Of a stretch of 62,500 nt of DNA, positions 33,801 through 46,597 are shown piece by piece. Under the pieces are notes generated by a model, which saw only the letters and a list, made by a program, of their open reading frames with translations, was not told the DNA's origin and made no database searches. The position numbers and the translations under genes are program-made. Where the stretch lies: the NCBI GenBank assembly GCA_032718475.1, contig JAUCBJ010004934.1, positions 1-62,500 on the forward strand, in the 5' to 3' direction. This DNA comes from Nemertoderma westbladi (Eukaryota; Xenacoelomorpha; Nemertodermatida; Nemertodermatidae). Each line of letters opens with the position of its first letter. The first letter of the stretch is position 1.

Positions 33801-36800
33801 GAAACCTTTGGTTTGTCAATATCGTCATTAAGGACAGTTGGTACCACACCTATTATTGATTCAATATTGGTAACTGTGAAGGGAATTTCACCATCCACAA
33901 CAGTGTTGTCAACGATATCAATGTTAACTGCGGTTGGTTTAACAGCATTATCATCAGAAACCTTTGGTTTGGCAATATCGTCATTAAGGACAGTTGGTAC
34001 CACGCCTATTATTGGTTCAATATTGGTAACTGTGAAGGGAATTTCGCCATCTACAATAGTGCGGTCGACAATGTCAATGTCAACTACAGTTGGTATTGAA
34101 ACATCATCATCAGAAACCTTTGGTTCGGCAATATTTTCATCAAGAACAGTTGGCTCCACACCAATTATAGGTTCAATATTGGTAACAGTGAAGGGAATTT
34201 CACCATCTACAACCGTGTTGTCGACAATGTCAATGTCAACTGCGGTTGGTTTAACAACATTATCATCAGAAACCTTTGGTTTGGCAATATCTTCATTAAG
34301 GACAGTTGGCTCCACACCAATTATAGGTTCAAAATTGGTAACAGTGAAGGGAATTTCACCATCTACAACCGTGTTATCAACGATATCAATGTCAACTGCG
34401 GTTGGTTTAACAACATCATCATCTGAAACCTTTGGTTCGGCAATATCTTCATCAAGAACAGTTGGTTCCACACCAATTATAGGTACAATATTGGCAACAG
34501 TGAAGGGAATTTCGCCATCTACAATAATATGGTCGACAATATCAATGTCAACTACAGTTGGTATTGAAACATCCTCATCAGAAACCTTTGGTTTGGCAAT
34601 ATCTTCATCAAGAACAGTTGGTTCCACACCAATTATAGGTTCAATATTGGTAACTGTGAAGGGAATTTCGCCATCTACAATAGTGTGGTGGTCGACAATG
34701 TGAATGTCAACTACAGTTGGTATTGAAACATCATCATCACAAACCTTTGGTTCGGCAATATCTTCATCAAGAACAGTTGGCTCCACACCAATTATAGGTT
34801 CAATATTGGTAACAGTGACGGGAAATTCACCATCCACAACCGTGTTGTCGACGATATCAATGTCAACTGCGGTTGGCTTAACAAAATCATTATCAGAAAC
34901 CTTTGGTTTGTCAATATCGTCATTAAGGACAGTTGGTACCACGCCTATTATTGATTCAATATTGGTAACTGTGAAGGGAATTTCACCATCTACAACCGTG
35001 TTGTCGACAATGTCAATGTCAACTGCGGTTGGTTTAACAACATTATCATCAGAAACCTTTGGTTTGTCAATATCGTCATTAAGGACAGTTGGTACCACGC
35101 CTATTATTGGTTCAATATTGGTAACAGTGAAGGGAATTTCACCATCTACAACCGTGTTGTCGACAATGTCAATGTCAACTGCGGTTAGTTTAACAACATC
35201 ATCATCAGAAACCTTTGGTTTGGCAATATCGTCATGAAGGACAGTTGGTACCACGTCTATTATTGGTTCAATATTGGTAACAGAGAAGGGAATTTCACGA
35301 TCCACAACAGTGTTGTCAACGATATCAATGTCAACTGCGGTTGGTTTAACAACATCATCATCAGAAACCTTTGGTTTGGCAATATCTTCATCAAGAACAG
35401 TTGGCTCCACACCAATTATAGGATCAATATTGGTAACTGTGAAGGGAATTTCACCATCTACAATAGTGTGGTCGACAATATCAATGTCAACTACAGTTGG
35501 TATTGAAACATCCTCATTAGAAACCTTTGGTTCGGCAATATCTTCATCAAGAACAGTTGGTTCTACACCAATTATAGGTTCAATATTGGTAACAGAGAAG
35601 GGAATTTCACGATCCACAACAGTGTTGTCAACGATATCAATGTCAACTGTGGTTGGTTTAACAACATCCTCATCAGAAACCTTTGGTTTGGCAATATCGT
35701 CATTAAGGACAGTTGGTACCACGCCTATTATTGGTTCAATATTGGTAACAGTGAAGGGAATTTCACCATCTACAACCGTGTTGTCGACAATGTCAATGTC
35801 AACTGCGGTTAGTTTAACAACATCATCATCAGAAACCTTTGGTTTGGCAATATCGTCATGAAGGACAGTTGGTACCACGTCTATTATTGGTTCAATATTG
35901 GTAACAGAGAAGGGAATTTCACGATCCACAACAGTGTTGTCAACGATATCAATGTCAACTGCGGTTGGTTTAACAACATCATCATCAGAAACCTTTGGTT
36001 TGGCAATATCTTCATCAAGAACAGTTGGCTCCACACCAATTATAGGATCAATATTGGTAACAGTGACGGGAATTTCGCCATCTACAATAGTGTGGTCGAC
36101 AATATCAATGTCAACTACAGTTGGTATTGAAACATCCTCATTAGAAACCTTTGGTTCGGCAATATCTTCATCAAGAACAGTTGGTTCTACACCAATTATA
36201 GGTTCAATATTGGTAACAGTGAAGGGAACTTCACGATCCACAACAGTGTTGTCAACGATATCAATGTCAACTGCGGTTGGTTTAACAACATCATCATCAG
36301 AAACCTTTGGTTTGGCAATATCTTCATCAAGAACAGTTGGCTCCACACCAATTATAGGATCAATATTGGTAACAGTGAAGGGAATTTCACCATCTACAAT
36401 AGTGTGGTCGACAATATCAATGTCAACTACAGTTGGTATTGAAACATCCTCATCAGAAACCTTTGGTTTGGCAATATCTTCATCAAGAACAGTTGGTTCT
36501 ACACCAATTATAGGTTCAATATTGGTAACAGTGAAGGGAATTTCACCATCTACAATAGTGTGGTCGACAATATCAATGTCAACTACAGTTGGTATTGAAA
36601 CATCCTCATTAGAAACCTTTGGTTCGGCAATATCTTCATCAAGAACAGTTGGCTCCACACCAATTATAGGTTCAATATTGGTAACAGTGACGGGAAATTC
36701 ACCATCCACAACCGTGTTGTCGACGATATCAATGTCAACTGCGGTTGGCTTAACAAAATCATTATCAGAAACCTTTGGTTTGTCAATATCGTCATTAAGG

Positions 36801-39800
36801 ACAGTTGGTACCACGCCTATTATTGATTCAATATTGGTAACTGTGAAGGGAATTTCACCATCTACAACCGTGTTGTCGACAATGTCAATGTCAACTGCGG
36901 TTGGTTTAACAACATTATCATCAGAAACCTTTGGTTTGTCAATATCGTCATTAAGGACAGTTGGTACCACGCCTATTATTGGTTCAATATTGGTAACAGT
37001 GAAGGGAATTTCACCATCTACAACCGTGTTGTCGACAATGTCAATGTCAACTGCGGTTAGTTTAACAACATCATCATCAGAAACCTTTGGTTTGGCAATA
37101 TCGTCATGAAGGACAGTTGGTACCACGTCTATTATTGGTTCAATATTGGTAACAGAGAAGGGAATTTCACGATCCACAACAGTGTTGTCAACGATATCAA
37201 TGTCAACTGCGGTTGGTTTAACAACATCATCATCAGAAACCTTTGGTTTGGCAATATCTTCATCAAGAACAGTTGGCTCCACACCAATTATAGGATCAAT
37301 ATTGGTAACTGTGAAGGGAATTTCACCATCTACAATAGTGTGGTCGACAATATCAATGTCAACTACAGTTGGTATTGAAACATCCTCATTAGAAACCTTT
37401 GGTTCGGCAATATCTTCATCAAGAACAGTTGGTTCTACACCAATTATAGGTTCAATATTGGTAACAGAGAAGGGAATTTCACGATCCACAACAGTGTTGT
37501 CAACGATATCAATGTCAACTGTGGTTGGTTTAACAACATCCTCATCAGAAACCTTTGGTTTGGCAATATCGTCATTAAGGACAGTTGGTACCACGCCTAT
37601 TATTGGTTCAATATTGGTAACAGTGAAGGGAATTTCACCATCTACAACCGTGTTGTCGACAATGTCAATGTCAACTGCGGTTAGTTTAACAACATCATCA
37701 TCAGAAACCTTTGGTTTGGCAATATCGTCATGAAGGACAGTTGGTACCACGTCTATTATTGGTTCAATATTGGTAACAGAGAAGGGAATTTCACGATCCA
37801 CAACAGTGTTGTCAACGATATCAATGTCAACTGCGGTTGGTTTAACAACATCATCATCAGAAACCTTTGGTTTGGCAATATCTTCATCAAGAACAGTTGG
37901 CTCCACACCAATTATAGGATCAATATTGGTAACAGTGACGGGAATTTCGCCATCTACAATAGTGTGGTCGACAATATCAATGTCAACTACAGTTGGTATT
38001 GAAACATCCTCATTAGAAACCTTTGGTTCGGCAATATCTTCATCAAGAACAGTTGGTTCTACACCAATTATAGGTTCAATATTGGTAACAGTGAAGGGAA
38101 CTTCACGATCCACAACAGTGTTGTCAACGATATCAATGTCAACTGCGGTTGGTTTAACAACATCATCATCAGAAACCTTTGGTTTGGCAATATCTTCATC
38201 AAGAACAGTTGGCTCCACACCAATTATAGGATCAATATTGGTAACAGTGAAGGGAATTTCACCATCTACAATAGTGTGGTCGACAATATCAATGTCAACT
38301 ACAGTTGGTATTGAAACATCCTCATCAGAAACCTTTGGTTTGGCAATATCTTCATCAAGAACAGTTGGTTCTACACCAATTATAGGTTCAATATTGGTAA
38401 CAGTGAAGGGAATTTCACCATCTACAATAGTGTGGTCGACAATATCAATGTCAACTACAGTTGGTATTGAAACATCCTCATTAGAAACCTTTGGTTCGGC
38501 AATATCTTCATCAAGAACAGTTGGTTCCACACCAATTATAGGATCAATATTGGTAACAGTGAAGGGAATTTCGCCATCTACAATAGTGTGGTCGTCAATG
38601 TCAATGTCAACTACAGTTGGTATTGAAACACCCTCATCAGAAACCTTTGGTTCGGCAATATCTTCATCAAGAACAGTTGGTTCCACACCAATTATAGGAT
38701 CAATATTGGTAACAGTGAAGGGAATTTCGCCATCTACAATAGTGTGGTCGTCAATATCAATGTCAACTACAGTTGGTATTGAAACATCCTCATCAGAAAC
38801 CTTTGGTTCGGCAATATCTTCATCAAGAACAGTTGGCTCCATACCAATTATAGGTTCAATATTGGTAACAGTGAAGGGAATTTCACCATCTACAACCGTG
38901 TTGTCGACGATATCAACTGTGGTTGGTTTAACAACATCCTCATCAGAAACCTTTGGTTCGGCAATATCGTCATTAAGGACAGTTGGTACCACGCCTATTA
39001 TTGGTTCAATTTTGGTAACAGTGAAGGGAATTTCACGATCCACAACAGTGTTGTCGACAATGTCAATGTCAACTATAGTTGGTATTGAAACATCCTCATC
39101 AGAAACCTTTGGTTCGGCAATATCGTCATTAAGGACAGTTGGTACCACACCTATTATTGATTCAATATTGGTAACTGTGAAGGGAATTTCACGATCCACA
39201 ACAGTGTTGTCGACGATATCAACGTCAACTGCGGTTGGTTTAACAACATCATCATCAGAAACCTTTGGTTCGGCAATATCGTCATTAAGGACAGTTGGTA
39301 CCACGCCTATTATTGGTTCAATATTGGTAACTGTGAAGGGAATTTCACGATCCACAACAGTGTTGCCGACGATATCAACGTCAACTGCGGTTGGTTTAAC
39401 AACATCATCATCAGAAACCTTTGGTTTGGCAATATCGTCATTAAGGACAGTTGGTACCACACCTATTATTGATTCAATATTGGTAACTGTGAAGGGAATT
39501 TCACGATCCACAACAGTGTTGTCGACGATATCAACGTCAACTGCGGTTGGTTTAACAACATCCTCATCAGAAACCTTCGGTTCGGCAATATCGTCATTAA
39601 GGACAGTTGGTACCACGCCTATTATTGGTTCAATTTTGGTAACAGTGAAGGGAATTTCACGATCCACAATAGTGGGGTCGTCAATGTCAATGTCAACTAC
39701 AGTTGGTATTGAAACATCCTCATCAGAAACCTTTGGTTCGGCAATATCTTCATCAAGAACAGTTGGCTCCATACCAATTATAGGTTCAATATTGGTAACA

Positions 39801-42800
39801 GTGAAGGGAATTTCACCATCTACAACCGTGTTGTCGACGATATCAACTGTAGTTGGTTTAACAACATCCTCATCAGAAACCTTTGGTTCGGCAATATCGT
39901 CATTAAGGACAGTTGGTACCACGCCTATTATTGGTTCAATTTTGGTAACAGTTAAGGGAATTTCACGATCCACAACAGTGTTGTCGACAATGTCAATGTT
40001 AACTACAGTTGGTATTGAAACATCCTTATCAGAAACCTTTGGTTCGGCAATATCGTCATTTAGGACAGTTGGTACCACACCTATTATTGATTCAATATTG
40101 GTAACTGTGAAGGGAATTTCACGATCCACAACAGTGTTGTCGACGATATCAACGTCAACTGCGGTTGGTTTAACAACATCATCATCAGAAACCTTTGGTT
40201 CGGCAATATCGTCATTAAGGACAGTTGGTACCACGCCTATTATTGGTTCAATATTGGTAACTGTGAAGGGAATTTCACGATCCACAACAGTGTTGCCGAC
40301 GATATCAACGTCAACTGCGGTTGGTTTAACAACATCATCATCAGAAACCTTTGGTTTGGCAATATCGTCATTAAGGACAGTTGGTACCACACATATTATT
40401 GATTCAATATTGGTAACTGTGAAGGGAATTTCACGATCCACAACAGTGTTGTCGACGATATCAACGTCAACTGCGGTTGGTTTAACAACGTCATCATCAG
40501 AAACCTTTGGTTCGGCAATATCTTCATCAAGAACAGTTGGCTCCACACCAATTATAGGTTCAATATTGGTAACAGTGAAGGGAATTTCACGATCCACAAC
40601 AGTGTTGTCAACAATGTCAATGTCAACTACAGTTGGTATTGAAACATCCTCATGAGAAACCTTTGGTTCGGCAATATCGTCATTAAGGACAGTTGGTACC
40701 ACACCTATTATTGATTCAATATTGGTAACTGTTAAGGGAATTTCACGATCCACAACAGTGTTTTCGACGATATCAACGTCAACTGCGGTTGGTTTAACAA
40801 CATCATCATCAGAAACCTTTGGTTCGGCAATATCGTCATTAAGGACAGTTGGTACCACGCCTATTATTGGTTCAATATTGGTAACTGTGAAGGGAATTTC
40901 ACGATCCACAACAGTGTTGCCGACGATATCAACGTCAACTACAGTTGGTATTGAAACATCCTCATCAGAAACCTTTGGTTCGGCAATAACTTCATCAAGA
41001 ACAGTTGGCTCCACACCAATTATAGGTTCAATATTGGTAACAGTGAAGGGAATTTCACCATCTACAACCGTGTTGTCGACGATATCAACTGTGGTTGGTT
41101 TAACAACATCCTCATCAGAAACCTTTGGTTCGGCAATATCTTCATCAAAAACAGTTGGTTCCACACCAATTATAGGTTCAATATTGGTAACTGTGAAGGG
41201 AATTTCACCATCTACAATAGTGTGGTCGACAATGTCAATGTCAACTACAGTTGGTATTGAAACATCCTCATCAGAAACCTTTGGTTTGGCAATATCTTCA
41301 TCAAGAACAGTTGGCTCCACACCAATTATAGGTTCAATATTGGTAACAGTGAAGGGAATTTCACCATCTACAACCGTGTTGTCGACGATATCAACTGTGG
41401 TTGGTTTAACAACATCCTCATCAGAAACCTTTGGTTTGGCAATATCTTCATCAAAAACAGTTGGTTCCACACCAATTATAGGTTCAATATTGGTAACTGT
41501 GACGGGAATTTCACGATCCACAACAGTGTTGTCGAAGATATCAATGTCAACTACAGTTGGTATTGAATCATCATCAGAACCAGGAGGTTCTAAAACATCC
41601 TTCTTAACGATGCTTGGTTTACTAACATATGTGCCAAGGTCAGTTGTTTCTAATACTTCCTCATTCGCAACAGGTGGTTGCATATTAGTTATGACTGTTG
41701 TCTTTGGGGAGCGATCAACATTAACTATGTCAACTATGGTTTCTACTTCAACATCTTTATTACCAACAGTTAGTTCAGCAGAATCTATATTCAAAGGAGA
41801 GGGTTTTCTGAGATATATTTCAGTCGGTTCAACATTATCTGTATGAAGATCTGTTGTTTCTGAAACAATCTCATCAGAATCATTAAGACCCACAATAATA
41901 TTGTCAACAACAATTGGTCCATCAATATGTGTATCAACATCAAGAAATGCGGGCTCACCACCAATAATTGGTTCGTGGCTGAAACTACTAGTAACTTTAA
42001 CATCTCGCCCTGGAATTTTATTTGAAACAGATTCTATAACGGCTTTATCAACAACAGTATGTTCTGAAATATTCTTATCGGCACTTGACTGAAAAGTAGA
42101 CAAAGACGAAACCACAGATTCCCTCCACGTTGAGTCCCCAGTCGTAGAAGTAGCAGATAGATCAATACTAATCGACTGTTTATATGAGATAGAAGGACTT
42201 CTTTTGGCGAATACAAGGTATATTTGGTCAGCATATTGCTCAGTTGTAGCCTCAACAGGAACCGACGTTTCTGTTACACACCTTGAATCATTCAGAACTG
42301 GATCTTGTTCAGCTTTAGAGTCTCTTATATTTAAAGTTTCTAGCAATTCCTCTGTTACGCTTGCATTCCTAATCACCCGAGTTGACTTACTAACAATTGT
42401 TGGTAAGGGTGAACCATCTTCGGCCACTGGCACACTAAACGATTCACTGAATGACCTCTGTTTCCTTAGTGATTGTCTGTCAGTTCTCGAAATTGGCAAC
42501 TCGACTGTGGTGTCGAATGAACCACTGGCAGTATCATGGGAATCCTGCTTATTATACTTCAACTTTCTCTCTTTTCGAGGAAATATTTCCTTCTCTTTGC
42601 TGGCCATGCCACCAACTTTTGTTAAAACTACTTTCTCAACTAGGAAAGGATTACCTTTAGGATCACTAGGTTTATCACAAACAATTGCTCCACTTACACT
42701 ATCTATGGATTCACCTTGGGTTGGTGGAACAATGATATGTTCTTTAACTTCAGAGTTTTTACGGTTTCCCATACCAGAGTGACTTGTATCATTAAATCCA

Positions 42801-45100
42801 CCAACTAACATTCCAGTATTTTCCACAGACTTCACTGTTTGATTTGTTTTCTTATTCTTCTTTTTGCGATTTCGTTTTGCTCGTAAGGAATCTAAACTCT
42901 TCACAAGCGATTTTGAACTCATAGAAACTACTGAAGGGTCTTCCGAGACAGTTGAATTACCTGTTAAAACTTCTTTTGTCGTATCTGCGCCCTTGCTAGA
43001 CCTGGCGTCATCACTGTTTATAATATCAACATGAATGCCAGCCATATCATCTTCTTTAGGAATATTATCGGCCAGAGTAGCTTCAACACTATCAAGAACA
43101 ACACAAGAAACCTTGGCAATTTCTGTATGTTCTAAGGGTGCACTAGGAAGATTAATTAGTCTATCACTGCAAATACGAGAACTTGGTTCTGAATTAATCA
43201 TCGCCGCCCCAACACCCCTGTGAACCACTCTGGTAACATTCACTTTGTCTTCCAAACCAGCACTCCCTTCAACCAAATTACAAGCATTATCGACAACAAC
43301 GGGATCTGTGATCATTTCGTGCTGTTCTGATGGCTCCCTAAAAGCAGGTATCGAACCCCGCTGTAACGAATCACTAACAAACATATCCTTATTATCAACC
43401 ATCTTCGTCGAAACTTTATTGGCGATAATTTTATCATAAAACTGAGAACCTGATGAAGTTTCGTTTTCAGCACCAATAATACAAGTATCTGTAATTACAG
43501 GTTTCACTTGAGGTAAGTTAGGTGTATCAATTTGTTGAGCAGTAGTGGTCTGTCCCGGTATATTACTTGTTCCAGGCAACGATATAGCACGTTGGCTTAG
43601 GAGTATTTTCTGCTCACAATTATCTTTAATCTGCAGCCCATAACCACGGTGTTGTACTCTACTACTATTGGCTGTGTGTAATGTTGTTGTTTTTAATTGA
43701 GTTGAAACGGCATTATCTCTAGGTGGACATTGGACATCTAACTGATAACATTCTGTATCACTGGTATTATTAGCCTTGGAATTCAATTTATTATTAGTTT
43801 TACTTTGTATTACGACCTGCGTTGCTCCACTGGGCAGCTGCCTAGTTTCTGTCTTCCATTGCACCAACGACCTGTTTGAGGTAGAAGAAGATGAAAATGA
43901 TGATTGTGACGATGTGTGACCAAACGTACTGTGATGAAATTTACCTGTTGTAGTCTTTAGAGACGCATTGCAATTAGGTTCTGACAAACCAGTGATTGTC
44001 ACAGTTTTGTTGTTAGTTTTATTAGAAATCCAACCACCACCTTCGATTGTATCTCGTCTTGGTTGTTGTACAATCGCGGATGGATATTCGATACCGACTT
44101 TAGATGCACCAGAATCGCCGGCACCTGAACCTTCCACTCTCATAAGTGTAGAAGTCCCAACAAATTTTTTCTCGGTTTTAGATGTTACCGATGAGACTTG
44201 CGACTGGGATTTCATAGATGTGGAAGAAGATGCGCCACTTGAATGCTGTTTAAAAACTTGCGTCCCAGAATAATTAAAAGCAACATTGCTATCTTTGATA
44301 TAAGAACGATCACCGTTGTTAATGGCAATGCATTTTGATTGGACAGCAGATAACTGGCTACTCGATGAAGACGATTTGAAGGCTTCTTCGTGGATAACAT
44401 TCTGATTGGACGAGGCCGATAAATGAGTTGATTCTGATTGCTTCAAGGAACTACCATCGTCGTATTTAATATTTAGCTTTTGTAAACTATCGGCGTCCAG
44501 GGATTCACCTTGCTTTATGCTCAGTCTCCTTGACGCAGTATCTTCGGACTCGCGACCATCTGGAATCACGTCGAAAAGTGTCGGGTAGTTAATAACCCCG
44601 GCGTGTAGCGGACGTCTATTAGTCGGTTCGGTTCGGCTGCGAGGTCGCGATGAGGAGGCTTGGGTCCCCGCCTGACTCGACACATTGAATCGGAGTTTAC
44701 TGACGTTCATCTGTTCGGTTTTTACCCGTCGCACGTTGAGTGTCTCCGTCGTCTCGACGTGTTTCCCGTCCGCGGATAGCCGCTCCGTGGTCTCCACGGC
44801 AACCGTTGTCCCGTCGGCCGGGGCGACGCGAGACGAGTTGCCCGGCGTCGTCCATCGGGGTTCCGATCGAAGAGAGAAATCGGTGTTCGCGATTAATCTG
44901 GGTATGGGATCCTCGGGAGCATGAGAACTACCGACGGAACGGTAAGTACCATCGCTACTCTCAGCTTCTTTCCGCTCACCGGTAGATTCGGTTACTTTCA
45001 GTTTGGAAACTTTGGATTTAGAAACCGATTGAGAGGATTTTGTTACCGAAGAAACAGTTACCAAAGGTTTAACGTTCGTTTTTTTCCCGGCATTCGACAT
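27845..45100 (-). CDS. Giant first coding exon of a spectrin-repeat protein (nesprin-like)
   Basis: This exon is one open frame of 17,256 bases (5,752 codons). The ATG at 45100-45098 is chosen because an in-frame TAA lies four codons upstream with no acceptor between. The 3' end is placed at 27845, where AATAAG meets GTTGGT, because the open frame then ends at a stop while the next spectrin exon joins in phase 0. Approximate layout is: residues 1-1180 Ser/Thr-rich and probably disordered, with a basic KRNRKKKNKK stretch near 740; 1180-4585 about 65 tandem 52-residue acidic units; 4585-5210 acidic and Ser-rich; 5250-5752 heptad-rich spectrin-like helices. Spectrin repeats serve as structural rods in cytoskeletal linkers. 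Giant repeat-expanded rods are known in nesprins (C. elegans ANC-1, fly Msp300), which is why I favour that family. No actin-binding CH domain precedes it here. A MACF/dystonin or other spectrin-superfamily isoform remains possible. Confidence 0.85.
31345..41560 (-). repeat. Coding tandem array, about 65 units of 156 bp (52 residues)
   Basis: The spacing of the conserved GTGAAGGGAATTTC segment (31376 and 31532, for example) gives a 156-bp period, which is 52 codons. Each unit carries the core GEIPFTVTNIEPIIGVEP followed by a Pro-Lys-Val-Ser-Asp step and an Asp-rich segment. A typical unit has about 13 acidic residues against two lysines, so the array is very strongly negative. Two tail subtypes occur, one with SIPTV and one with VVKPTA. 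Length variants differ by whole codons: units lacking two codons near 38914, 39843, 41087 and 41392, and units with one extra codon near 33433 and 34687. No known domain is recognised. An extended or elastic acidic spacer is an inference. Confidence 0.95.
34704..38448 (-). repeat. Higher-order tandem duplication inside the 156-bp array (1,872 bp, 12 units)
   Basis: Unit variants recur in the same order with an offset of 1,872 bp, which is 12 units. For example, antisense segments starting at 35234 and 37106 translate identically over 90 residues, as do those at 35858 and 37730. The variant order starting near 34704 is repeated from near 36576. This indicates a recent block duplication, probably by unequal exchange. 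The exact boundaries were estimated by eye. Confidence 0.8.
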
Positions 45101-45229
45101 TATAATAATTTACTTAAACAAAATTCAATTAAAATTAACTTAAATAAAATTATCACTCGTAATCATTAATAGTTTTTAAAAATTACAAAAATTACTGCCA
45201 AAACGTCATCATTGATAAAAAAAAAACAT
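45101..45229 (-). promoter_or_regulatory. Leader immediately upstream of the giant exon
   Basis: About 130 bases of very AT-rich sequence precede the ATG, with an in-frame TAA four codons before it. No promoter element can be named with confidence. Confidence 0.3.
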
Positions 45230-45483
45230 TTAAAATACTTCTAACTGGTACCCCGGATACAATGATCGGCGGATGTATCCCCGGTAGGATAACGGCTGGG
45301 GGATGCGTAGCTTGCGAACTGGGTAGATTGTGTTGTGACGCATACGGAGCTGTAAACGATATATTGGGAAAGGAAACTCGTTGTATTTATGGGTGTAGTT
45401 GGGTGAGTCGATCGAGACGTTCTGTCGTCCAACTAACATCGGGAACGACCGGAAACGGGAAACCTGCGAGGAAGATAATTTAG
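45230..45483. other. GC-richer segment, open on both strands, possible upstream exon
   Basis: This stretch is richer in GC than its flanks. It has open frames on both strands: a Cys-rich 73-codon frame on plus from 45262, and Ser/Thr- or Arg/Tyr-rich frames on minus. An acceptor-like CTTCCTCGCAG lies on the minus strand at about 45466-45476. It could be an untranslated or alternative first exon of the giant gene, or a promoter island. No family is recognised. Confidence 0.3.
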
Positions 45484-45763
45484 GGAGTTAAGAGAGAATT
45501 GAGGGGTACCGGTACCGTACATTTATTTATTTATTACACAATTCATATTAAAATTAATAGGGAGAAAAATCACCCAGGGTCCCTTCCGAGAACACTAATG
45601 GATAACTAAAGAACATAATTATCATAGAAATAAAAACAAGATATCATGGCCTGGATGTGAAGGGATATATTATAACCGGTACTTGATTTGTTTCATTTTT
45701 AAGGGAAATACTAGATTTTTCAGAGTGTTCTATTTTCATGATGGTTGGTTCACTAACTGTACA

Positions 45764-46597
45764 CCATAAACAACAACCCCCCCCCCCCCCCCCTAATTTT
45801 TTTCCAATTTCAATAAAATGCTACAAAATTTGGTATGATGATAGATCGACACCTTTTCTTACTGGTGGCCTGGCCGGATTTTTCAATTTATCAGTTATTT
45901 CCAAACAACAAGCCCTTAAAAAATGCATATTTAGCAATGTTTAACCACCTCCGTAGACTTTATTCTTCGTCTTTGAATGTAATCTGGATATCATTACAAC
46001 CACTATCATCTGCAGATTCCAAATCAGAAAACCGTTTTAAATTTAACCAAAAAGTGGCAAAGATATTATCAAAATACTAATGTGCAAATTTTGAGACGTA
46101 AATCTCTATAATTCTGATGTTTTGTTGTCTTTATTCTAGAATATTAATTATTATTTAGCTGAGCGTTTAAAATTCTACATATTGTTTCTTCATTATGCGT
46201 AATTAATATTCTAGAATTGATTAAAAAAAACGTTAGAATTATATAAATTTACGTGTCAAAATGTATATATACCTTTGAATTTTGATAATATCTTCGCGGA
46301 AGTTATAGGTGAAATTTAAAACGGATTTCATATTCTGAATCTGCAGATGAAGGCGGTTCTAATGATATCTAGATCTCATTCCGAAGGCAAAAAAAAAAGC
46401 GGATAGAGGTGGCTAAATATTGGGAAATAGACCATTTCTAACGGCTTGTTGTATCGAAATTATTCATAAAAATTGAAAAATCCGGCCATGCCAGCAGTAA
46501 GAAACATTTTCGAACTATCAAATATGATTGAAATTTGAAAAAAAATTAGGGGGGGGGGGGGGGGCTCGGCTCCGACCCCCTAAAAATGGTTGTTGAA
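45764..46597. mobile_element. Fold-back element with about 390-bp inverted arms
   Basis: The left arm (starting AACAACCCCC, then CCTAATTTTTTTCC, then TGGCCGGATTTTTCAATTT) is mirrored by the right arm (AAATTGAAAAATCCGGCCATG, then AAAAAAATTAGGGGG, then GGTTGTTG). Pairing continues inward through ATCTGCAGATTC, GATATTATCAAAAT and TTCTAGAATATTAATTA to a loop of about 50 bases near 46150-46200. The arms have diverged by substitutions and small indels, and no protein is encoded. The homopolymer runs (C at about 45778, G at about 46550) lie at matching positions. Confidence 0.85.

Noticed and set aside
31245-41846. Plus-strand Ser/Thr/Ile-rich open frames of 100-961 codons
   Set aside because: They are mirror frames of the 156-bp coding array. 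They break at scattered stops, unlike the sense frame, and carry no other gene-like features.
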